From Sceloporus undulatus (taxonomy: Eukaryota; Chordata; Lepidosauria; Squamata; Phrynosomatidae), in the NCBI RefSeq assembly GCF_019175285.1, contig NC_056524.1, forward strand, positions 14,122,309-14,186,308: DNA of 64,000 nt, written 5' to 3'. Each line of letters begins with the position of its first letter. Within the stretch, counting starts at the first letter, position 1. Of the stretch, positions 56,606-64,000 are shown one piece after another. A program made the position numbers and the translations under genes. Under the pieces are notes generated by a model that saw only the letters and a program-made list of their open reading frames with translations, was not told the origin of the DNA and ran no database searches.

Positions 56606-56652
56606 GACAGAGAGGTGGGATATAAATTAAAAAATTATTTATTTTTATTATT

Positions 56653-56675
56653 TATTTCTGCAGTGTGGATGCAAC
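56653..56675. mobile_element. Palindromic MITE family A, terminal scrap
   Basis: ATTTCTGCAGTGTGGATGCA only. Confidence 0.6.
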
Positions 56676-57201
56676 CTTTGTCTCCTTTCATTCTTCCATT
56701 GAGAGATAAGAAGGACATGTAAAAGAGATTTGAAGGCTGAACGCATATACATTTATAAACTATATTAGTGGGTGGGAAAATGTTACTGTCACAATTTCCT
56801 GACATTTGTTTATGTGACAGTGACAATGCACTTGTATCTGGTAAAGCTTCAAAGGTCCTTGATTGCAAAAACAAGTGAGACTAATGAGAAACAACTTCCA
56901 TAAAACTATAGCAGGGGAAAGCAGAAAAGCAGGCAGCCATTGCAGTGATGGCAAGCAGACGTCCAAGGGATATTTTATTTTATTTTATTTAAAAATGCAT
57001 ACTACAGTATCATCATCCTATATTTCCGCCACCCATAGATGGGTTTTTAGAACTGAATGGGGGTTTCAAGGGTTTTTTTAGGAGGGTGTTGCATTGTTTC
57101 AAATTGCACTGTTTTTTTAAAAAAATAAACGTGCATGTTTTACATTGTTTTAACAGCTTTATTCTCTTTTAATGTTGACCTTTTGTATATTTTTAACTAT
57201 A

Positions 57202-57382
57202 CAGGATGAAACTCCCTTATCCAGAATGCCAAAATCCAAAATACTCCCAAATTGTTCTGATGGGTGGCTGAGAGAGTGACCCTTTTGCTTTCTTATGGTT
57301 CAGTGTACACCAACTTCATTTCACACACAAAATTATTTAAAATATGGTGTATAACATTACCTTCAGGCTATGATTATAAGGG

Positions 57383-57414
<32 letters not shown>

Positions 57415-57547
57415 TTTTCATGTTTAGACTTGGGTCACATCTCCAAGATATCTCATCATGTACATGCAAATATTTCAAAATCTGAAAAACTGCTAAAACC
57501 AAAACACTTCTGATCTCAAGCACTTTGGAAAAGGGGTACTCAACCTG
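57202..57547. mobile_element. Tigger/mariner-like DNA element
   Basis: CAGGATGAAACTCCCTTATCC and the inverted end AAGGGGTACTCAACCTG, with AAAACACTTCTGATCTCAAG, follow the vertebrate 'GTTGAGTATCCCTTATCC' elements. A (GT)n run (57384-57413) lies inside. Confidence 0.65.
57384..57413 (+). repeat. (GT)n microsatellite
   Basis: Fifteen GT units. Confidence 0.95.
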
Positions 57548-57639
57548 GATTCTAATCCTTTTCATTTATGAACCACTTTGAGTCCCAGTCATCATAGTCA
57601 TCTATGTGATTCCTCATTTGCTATCTAGGGACCTGTTCA

Positions 57640-57850
57640 TTCTACTCAGTTATAGGATTTTTATTCCAGTCCAACTATCATGCCATTATCCTGTGGAATC
57701 CTGGGATTTGTAGATTGGTGAGTCACTGGAGAGATCTGGCCAAGAGATCTAAATGCCCTCCCTAAACTGCCAGGAATTTATAGGGCAGAACCCTGGTAGT
57801 TAAAGTGGAATAATACTGCTATATTTTTAAAGTGTGAATGGGCCCCAGGT
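57640..57850. mobile_element. MITE-like repeat, family E, copy 2
   Basis: GTGGAATCCTGGGATTTGTA, CCAGGAATTTATAGGGCAGA and GTTAAAGTGGAATAATACTG, ending GTGTGAATGGGCCCC. Confidence 0.6.
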
Positions 57851-57854
57851 GCTA

Positions 57855-58345
57855 AACTGCTGATAGGTAACTTTGAGACCTTTGCTGTCCCTTGCAATGA
57901 TGTGCTTACCAACCGAAATCAGAGTGGACAGCCCGTCCAACAGAGGATGCCTTCAAACGGAAGATGGTCCTTTGACAGCCCTATAAACAGAAAACTGTCT
58001 TCCATAAAATAAAACACACAACTGCCCTAGAGCTCAGACATAACGTGTTACCAGTACTGTACAAACATTAGCCGTAATGCAGTGCTCTGGGGACAATAAA
58101 GCGACTACAATAAAGCTTTTGCAAAGTGACATAATATCTGGTAGCAAATAATATTTACTCTTCCTTCTTAAAAGCGTTTTTGGGAGAGTGGTTAGGAGGG
58201 GATTATGGGCCAGTTCTGTATTTTTAAATGCATTTTAAAAAATTATGCACAAGTTGAAAGCAATGCATTAGTTGATATTAATGTTATAATTAATATTATT
58301 AAATGCTAAAGGTACACTATAAAGTTAATTATTATTAGCTTATTA
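57855..58345. other. Intronic non-repetitive block, possible conserved non-coding element
   Basis: No repeat recognised. AT-rich with GTTATAATTAATATTATTAAA and TAAAGTTAATTATTATTAGC. Confidence 0.3.
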
Positions 58346-58351
58346 TTTTTA

Positions 58352-58600
58352 TCAACATATTGATTGATTGATTGATTGATTGATTGTATTTATACCCCAC
58401 CCTTCTGCCCTAAAGGCGCTCAGAGTAAAGCTTCAAATTGGTTTACAATTATTATTATTTTTAATTAGATGGTTTCCTGGACCCTAAATGGAGGATGATT
58501 ATTATCATCATAACAACAGCTTTATTTGTATTCCACCTTTTCCTCAAAATTGGGACTCGAGATGGCTTACAATTTAAAATAACCACAACATAGCAACAAA
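58352..58600 (-). repeat. Two LINE 3' tails in tandem
   Basis: (GATT)n at 58359-58386, followed by TATTTATACCCCACCCTTCTG, and a second tail TTTATTTGTATTCCACCTTTT at 58521. Both read as reversed L2/CR1-type ends. Confidence 0.65.
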
Positions 58601-58868
58601 CATACAAAAGTCAATGTTAAAACAGAATTACTGTAAATTATTTACAATATTGAAACAATTGTAAAACTTGCATAGTTAAAAAGAATAAAATAATTTTTTT
58701 AAAAAAAATCCACTTCAATAAAAACAATATAGCATCTTTTAAAAAAGCTATTATTTAAAAACTTTCAGTATTCAAAGCTTTCTCTGGAATTAAAAAAAAC
58801 AACCCTAAAACCCTTTGTCTGCCTACAAAAGATGCCTGTCAGTAGAAGGAATGAGTGATGCAACCAGG

Positions 58869-59087
58869 GCTGCATCTGCATTGCAGAAATAATCCAATTT
58901 GACAACATTTTAAATTCTATGGCTCAATGCTATGAAATTATAGGAATGTAAATTAGTGAGACATTTAGGCTTCTCTGTCAGAGAGCTCTGGTGCCACAAC
59001 AAACTACAATTCCCAGAATTCCATAGTATTGAGCCATGGCAGTTTAAGTGGTGTCAAACTAGATTATTTCTGCAGTGTGGATGCAGC
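58869..59087. mobile_element. Palindromic MITE family A, full copy
   Basis: GCTGCATCTGCATTGCAGAA and TTTCTGCAGTGTGGATGCAGC are the termini, with CTACAATTCCCAGAATTCCA inside. Confidence 0.92.
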
Positions 59088-59164
59088 TCAGGCAGTCTTC
59101 TAATAAAGCGGAAGGTGTAATATCAGTAAGGTGTATTTAAAAAGTAATATACAGTTGGCAATTG

Positions 59165-59330
59165 GTAATCATCCTCATGGGTTTGAGTCCTCACTTGGCC
59201 ACGGAAACCCATTAGGTGACCTTGGGTGAGTCATACACTCTTTGTCCCAGAAAACCCTGTGACAGGTTTGTCTTAAGGTCGCCATAAACTGTAAAAACAA
59301 CCTGAAGGCACACAACAGTTACAACAACAA
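59165..59330 (+). repeat. Sauria SINE with internal deletion
   Basis: GGGTTTGAGTCCTCACTTGG, CATTAGGTGACCTTGGGTGA, ACCCTGTGACAGGTTTGTCT and CCTGAAGGCACACAACAGTT. The CAGCCTCAG...GCCAAGA middle is missing. Confidence 0.9.
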
Positions 59331-59331
59331 T

Positions 59332-59998
59332 TGTTATCATTGTCATCAACATTTTCATCATCACCAGCCAACCACCACTGGCCCACCATCAGTGGGCTCA
59401 TTTTACAACTGGACCACTCCACCTTTGCCACAGGCTTAGCTAGTAATAGCATCTTTGTTTCAAACCCAAAAGGTGGTCAGTGGTGGTGTGAGGGGTGTGG
59501 ACTGTACCAGGTCACACCTCAGAAAAGAGGTGATACCCAGTCTGACCTTCCTGCTCCAGGGTGAGAACATCCTGCTGTGGTGAAGGAGAGGGGCCACTGT
59601 GCCCCTTCCATCCCCTCTCACTGTCTTGCTTGGGTTTTTGGACCCCCCAAATTTGACCTCAACACACCCTTTGCAACTTTTTGAGCTCCTAGGCCTAGGA
59701 CATCTCTCTGACCCCATTAAAAAAAATCAAGAGGAAAGATCTGGTCCTCTGGGTTTTGCCTCCTTTCCCATATATTTTCTTGTGCATACCCAACTTTTCT
59801 GAAAGCAGTGGCTGCCAGTAATTCCCATGTCAGTGGTATGATGAATCCATTGTGGATTTTGGGTCATTTTGAACAACCTCTCCAAGCTGCTGAACATACT
59901 TTGGTGATACGGTTCAGTACCATGGGGAGCTCCTTTAAAACTTAAAGTGGATTTATTGCCCCACTGACATGGGAGGCACCAGCTGCCACCATTTAAAG
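59332..59998. other. Unassigned intronic stretch
   Basis: No exon or repeat recognised. Confidence 0.35.
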
Positions 59999-60133
59999 CA
60001 GAGTTCTCAACCTTTGATCCTCCAGCTGTTTTGGACTTTAGCACCCAGAGGCCTTTGCCAGCATGGCCAATGATGAGGGAACCTAGGAGATGAAGTCAAA
60101 AACATCTGGAGGACCAGAGGTTGAGAACCACTG
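59999..60133. mobile_element. Palindromic hAT-type MITE, 135 bp
   Basis: CAGAGTTCTCAACCTTTGAT, CCTCCAGCTGTTTTGGACTT return as AAGTCAAAAACATCTGGAGG, CAGAGGTTGAGAACCACTG. The flanks share only TAAAG, so the target duplication is decayed. Confidence 0.85.
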
Positions 60134-60446
60134 ATAAAGGGTTGAAATGCTTCTTGTAGGTTATCATTCATTGCAAGAAAGCCACTCATTCTCTGGACTC
60201 ACCTGAACATTAGATATGGCCCAAATATGCTGGTATTTGGGGCTTTGGCCTCATCCACCCCTAGGATACAGCCATCATGAAATGCTCTGAAATTGAATTT
60301 GGTTCCCTATTCTTGTATCCGAGGGAGGTGTGTGGGCATGGCACCCTCCTAATAAATAGGAGCACAATGGGATTGTACAAATTGACTCTGTTTGTGTCCC
60401 TAATTCCACTGCACTCCCATATGAATAGGGTTGTGATGTTGTAGGG

Positions 60447-60644
60447 CAGTGGTTCCCAACCTGTGGGTCGGGACCCCTTTGAGGGTCGAATGACCCTTTC
60501 ATGGGGGTCGCCTAAGACCATTGGAAAGCACCTATTTAATTACAGTTATGAAGTAGCAATGAAAATAATTTCATGGGTTTGGGTCACCACAACATGAGGA
60601 ACTGTATTAAGGGGTCACGGCATTAGGAAGGTTGGGAACCACTG
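60447..60644. mobile_element. SPIN-type non-autonomous hAT element
   Basis: TIRs CAGTGGTTCCCAACCTGTGG and AGGTTGGGAACCACTG with a perfect 8-bp duplication TTGTAGGG (60439-60446 and 60645-60652). The body has AATTACAGTTATGAAGTAGC, AACATGAGGAACTGTATTAA and GGGGTCACGGCATTAGG, the known SPIN (Space Invaders) signature. The length is 198 bp. Confidence 0.93.
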
Positions 60645-60654
60645 TTGTAGGGGG

Positions 60655-61270
60655 GAGTCATTTTGGTACAGTCACCCTAATTAGAATTACAGCTAATGAT
60701 TACCAGGCATATTTAGCACAGCCAGGATGACACCATTATTTTCTATTTCTAATAAGTATTAAGGAGTAAAACACAGATTGTTTTCCACACTGGTGCCATT
60801 TCAACAGAGTCAATGTAAAAGCAAAGCTTAGCATTCCATTATTCCACTATTTAGTTGCATCTATGGGAGCAACCTGTTCTTTTCAAAAAACAAACAAACA
60901 AAAATAAAGCAATTATAATTAGACAATCACGTGTAATTGCAACCGGCACTTTGCACAAGCTAAAATTAATTTTCACAAAGTGACAATTAAAAAGGTCTGC
61001 ATGGAAACTGGATAAGAGCAAATTGATACTGTCTCACATTTATCTTTCCCAAAACAGAGGCACTGTCAATGAGATACTTTATAAGTCCTTCTCAAAGGGG
61101 ATCAGAACAGACATAAAACTAGTCTCGTACTATGTATCCCAGTTTGAACAGGCATCACCAGAACATATTGCTTATAGAAAACACAGAAGACAAGTTCTGA
61201 CAGGATGGTGTTGCTAATACAAAATGGAAGCTACGAGGCAGTTTGCCTGTCATATCAAAAGAGTCATATC
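60655..61270. other. Intronic non-repetitive block, possible conserved non-coding element at 60660-61010
   Basis: No repeat recognised. It includes AATTATAATTAGACAATCAC, TGTAATTGCAACCGGCACTT and GCTAAAATTAATTTTCACAA. Complex, AT-rich sequence with clustered TAAT motifs. Confidence 0.35.
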
Positions 61271-61276
61271 ACTAGG

Positions 61277-61404
61277 CCAGTCCTTGAGAAAATTACTTTT
61301 TTGGATTACAGCTTCCATAATCCCCCAGCTAGCATGACCAGTGGATGTGCTGCTTGGATGTATTGGGAGCTGGAATCCAAAAAAGTAACTTTTCCAAGCT
61401 CTGG
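61277..61404. mobile_element. Palindromic MITE family B, full copy
   Basis: CCAGTCCTTGAGAAAATTAC, TTTTTTGGATTACAGCTTCC return as GGAGCTGGAATCCAAAAAAG, TAACTTTTCCAAGCTCTGG. Confidence 0.88.
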
Positions 61405-61659
61405 ATTGAAGAGAAGGCACAACTCAGTCACAGAGCACGAGTTTACCTACATGATAAAGGTGGCAATTTTTTATTTTCAGATTAGGGTAAAGATATACTG
61501 TATGTGCTAACTTGATTCATCCTCATGTGGTTAATGAGAAAAAACGTGCCTCTCCTTGAGATGAGCTGCTGTCGGGCAGTGAGCTTTAATTTGCTTGTTT
61601 TACAAAAATTTTGTGCAATTTTTGCATGTGTTTTCTGCAGATTTATGTACAAGGTGCTG

Positions 61660-62440
61660 TGCTGGGAATCAGACCACTAAGATTTGGAAATGCAAGGAAT
61701 TAGATAAGACCCTCAGGTATAAAGATATTTCATTAAATAGCAAAATTATAATCACCCGGGTCATAGGATTTCCAGTTTCTATATTATGGGTGTGAAAGCT
61801 TGGCAGTGAAGAAAGCTGGCAGGAAGCAAATCAGCTTTTTCCACATATAGTACAGGAGGTATTACAGATACCATGGACTCTTAAGAAGACAAATAAATGG
61901 ATCCTAGAATAAATTGAGCTTCAACTGTCCCTACAAGCCACAATGACTAAACTGAGGCTGTTGTACTTTGGCCATATCATAAGACCGTGTGATTCACTGG
62001 AAAGGATAATAATGCCTGGTAATGAAGATTTTCACACTTGCCTGCATTGCTGCAAAAACATCCTCCAAATGGAGCTAAAGGGGAAAACAAGCCCCTGTAT
62101 GTGAAATCCTGGAACGCTGCTGAATCGCCATGGAAACATGCCTCTCTCCTTTGTGTGCCTGAATCATTCCTGGAGAGAGGAATTAGCGTTAAGAGGAATT
62201 CCTCTCCCTGTGAGGCAATTCAGGCACGAAAAGGAGGGAGCCACGTTTCCATGGCGCTTCAGCAGCATTCCAGGCTTTCACATACAGGGGCTTGATTTCC
62301 TCTTTAGCTGCGTTTGGAGGACGTTTTTGCAGCGATGCAGGCAAGTGTGAAAATCTTCAATGTGGAAAGTGGTAAGATAAGCAGAAGTTGATGTGACAAC
62401 AATTAGCAGCAACAACAATACTTCACAAACCAATAGACTC
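61660..62440 (+). repeat. Bov-B (RTE) LINE fragment interrupted by a foldback element
   Basis: CTLRYKDISLNSKIIITRVIG-like translation, a W--VKKAGRK match and W-L-KTNKWIL, then LRLLYFGHII and SLERIIMPG up to 62020. After the foldback (62023-62359) the Bov-B reading TGTGGAAAGTGGTAAG continues. Stops and frame breaks are frequent. Confidence 0.8.
62023..62359. mobile_element. 337-bp foldback (palindromic) DNA element in Bov-B
   Basis: The arms of about 160 bp are near-identical: TGAAGATTTTCACACTTGCC, CAAGCCCCTGTATGTGAAA, CGCCATGGAAAC and GAGAGGAATT are mirrored to the end GGCAAGTGTGAAAATCTTCA. The loop is only a few bases near 62190. The target duplication is unclear and there is no coding capacity. 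Confidence 0.87.
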
Positions 62441-62449
62441 AGGACCTCA

Positions 62450-62805
62450 ACAGATCGGCGATAAACGCCGGCCTGGGGGCAGAGTGGGGGTGTAGCATCC
62501 ACACAACATGTGCCCCAATGCTGCCCTGACCCCAGTGTCACACCGTGCACCTGATCACATGGTGGGTCGTGTCACGGTGCTCCTCTGGCACTGCATCCAG
62601 ATGACACAGCTCCAAAGGAGCACCAAAAGTGTGGTGTCAGCAGCTATGGCATCCTTTTTGCAGGGCAAAAAGGAGCCGCTTTTTGCAGATCCTTTTTGCA
62701 CTGTGAAAAGGCCAGATAGGTGCCATGGCGTATAGTTGCTGCAACCTTGACCCAACGAAGAAAGAGGCGGCTGCAGGCTGCCTCTTAGGGATGGTCTGTT
62801 CAGCC
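62450..62805 (+). mobile_element. GC-rich MITE related to the GTTACAGAC family, degenerate
   Basis: GATAAACGCCGG at the left, an internal hairpin GGCATCCTTTTTGCAG / GCAGATCCTTTTTGCAC, and GGGATGGTCTGTTCAGCCCC at the right, parallel to the TIR region of 4112 and 19262. Confidence 0.45.
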
Positions 62806-62819
62806 CCTCAGATTACAAT

Positions 62820-62935
62820 AATAGAGATTCCACCTAAACATGAAGAAGAACTTCCTCTGGTAAGAGCTGTTCAGCAGTGGAATGAACTGTCTCAGAGCAT
62901 GGAAGATTCTCCTACTCTGGAAGTCCCACCCCCAT
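62820..62935 (+). repeat. CR1 LINE 3' fragment
   Basis: ATAGAGATTCCACCTAAACA, AAGAACTTCCTCTGGTAAGA and TTCAGCAGTGGAATGAACTG. Confidence 0.85.
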
Positions 62936-62939
62936 TATC

Positions 62940-63660
62940 CAATTACAGTTAAATGTGAAATGTGTAACTTGTTGCTTCCAAGTTGTGTGTAAAATGGAGT
63001 ACAAGTTAAAAACTTGTATTGGGTTCAAATATTGAAGTTTGGGTCCTGGATACTGCTGTCAATCAATTCCACCTTCCACAAATCTATGTTAGATTCATCA
63101 CATAAAGGTTTCAATGAGTTAATGTACAAAAAAGGACCTGAACAAGAAAGTGCTTTTTTGGATGCTACTTTATTTCAGCTGAAAATAACTAACTAACTCT
63201 TGGTTTTGGAACAATATGTTTCATTCATGCCACCAAAAAATTTGTATTGCTCTGTCAAATCCCCTTTAATCAAATTGATGCCACAAGAATGGTCCCCTAA
63301 GGAAACCATAGAGCTCTGCATGCAAATTTAAATTCATTGTAATCACAGCGTACACGGAACTCAATTCATTATACGATGGAGCATTTTAAAAAGAGCAATT
63401 CATCAAAATTGTTCAAATCTAATCTCCTTTACTGAATTTCACAAAGACGTTTCAGCTATCCCTTTGTGACCCATAGATTTTAATTAATCATATTATCAAG
63501 CTTGTCTAGAGAGGTACCTGAAATAAATTATCTGAGCAGAATGAATGAGTCTGGCCATCTAACTACCTTCTAGATCTTAGATTCTGTGGTAGAACAAGTT
63601 ACCTGGACAATAAATTATGCTCAAAGGCATGTGAGTTATGATACTGAATAGATATGAATC
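62940..63660. other. Unassigned intronic stretch
   Basis: No repeat recognised. 63240-63560 is AT-rich, complex sequence that could be a conserved non-coding element. Confidence 0.3.
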
Positions 63661-63663
63661 TTA

Positions 63664-63898
63664 GGGCCCGAACAAACAAGCCAAAATAAAGCTGCTTCAG
63701 GTCACTTTGGAGGTATGCTGTTTAAATGACACATGCATCGTAAGAGGCCAGAAGCTGCACCAAAGCTGCGCTCCAGTTCTTAGGACTGGAATGTGGCTTT
63801 GGCGTGGCTTACTGTCTCTTAGGACACATGCATCGTTTAAATAGCATACCACCAAAGTGACTCGAAGTAGCTTTATTTTGGTCTGTCTGTTCAGGCCC
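63664..63898. mobile_element. PIF/Harbinger-like palindromic MITE, 235 bp
   Basis: TIRs GGGCCCGAACAAACAAGCCA and GTCTGTCTGTTCAGGCCC, flanked on both sides by TTA (63661-63663 and 63899-63901), the 3-bp target typical of PIF/Harbinger. The arms include AAAATAAAGCTGCTTC and ACACATGCATCGT with their inverse. Confidence 0.85.
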
Positions 63899-63968
63899 TT
63901 AGTCATCTAAAAGTGAATGTCCTGATTGAACCAAAGTTGTATTTATCTCTCTGTGTGTAACAATTCAG

Positions 63969-64000
63969 GTCTAATCTGTACTGTGGAAATAATGCAGTTT
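63969..64000. mobile_element. Palindromic MITE family A, cut by the window edge
   Basis: TCTGTACTGTGGAAATAATG then CAGTTT is the left terminus of the family. Confidence 0.7.

Larger units (their letters stand above)
57090..57600 (+). repeat. L2-like 3' tail interrupted by a Tigger-like element
   Basis: CATTGTTTTAACAGCTTTAT and TTTTAATGTTGACCTTTTGT on the left match CATTTATGAACCACTTTGAG on the right as an L2 3' end. Confidence 0.55.
50452..64000 (-). other. GRM5: GRM5 intron upstream of the cassette exon (continues past the window)
   Basis: Everything from the cassette acceptor to the right edge should be intron, since the exon that ends in the proximal tail (ETL followed by AG) was not seen here. 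Recognisable contents are L2 tails, Sauria SINEs, two hAT elements with perfect target duplications, Bov-B, foldbacks and several blocks with no known repeat. Confidence 0.8.

Noticed and set aside
50452-64000. Search for the upstream GRM5 exon (proximal tail, ending ETL + AG)
   Set aside because: I saw no minus-strand match to the mGluR5 proximal tail, so it is presumed to lie beyond the window.

Overview
The window looks like nuclear DNA from a squamate reptile, probably an iguanian lizard. This rests on the mix of interspersed repeats: tRNA-derived Sauria SINEs, Bov-B (RTE), CR1 and L2 LINE fragments, an L1 piece, a Neptune/Penelope-like fragment, a SPIN-type hAT element and several families of short palindromic DNA transposons. 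I see no prokaryotic features, rRNA, tRNA gene, CRISPR array or intact virus-like element.

One host gene is recognisable: GRM5 (metabotropic glutamate receptor 5), on the minus strand. Its terminal coding exon lies at 33542-34385 and ends in the mGluR5 C-terminus (Homer-binding PPSPF, PDZ-type SSSL). About 16 kb upstream, at 50356-50451, is the 96-bp cassette exon that separates the mGluR5b isoform from mGluR5a, with intact splice sites and matching phase. From 34386 to the right edge is therefore GRM5 intron apart from that cassette, and the exons for the seven-helix domain must lie beyond 64000. Left of 33542 is the 3' UTR (end not determined) and then intergenic DNA in which I find no other host exon.

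Region by region: 0-5 kb holds Bov-B fragments and a 1.4-kb L2 fragment interrupted by a GC-rich DNA element. 5-7 kb holds a SINE and an L1 3' fragment. 7-14 kb is mostly single-copy with scattered MITEs and SINEs. 14.6-16 kb is a CR1-like repeat split by a Penelope-like fragment. 17-20 kb holds SINE, Bov-B, mariner-like and GC-rich elements. 23-26.5 kb is free of repeats I recognise. 27-31 kb holds SINE, L2 and CR1 tails. 38.8-39.9 kb is one SINE broken by three palindromic elements. 41.3-42.5 kb is a hAT element filled with low-complexity DNA and a 10-N assembly gap. 43-64 kb is intron with MITEs, two more hAT elements with perfect 8-bp target duplications, a 337-bp foldback inside Bov-B, and a Harbinger-like MITE at the right edge.

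The best signals are the GRM5 cassette exon with its splice-phase logic, the nested SINE locus, the abundance and diversity of palindromic elements, and several low-repeat AT-rich intronic blocks that could be conserved regulatory DNA. I found no wholly new biological system. Most reading frames of 60 codons or more are chance or repeat-derived.
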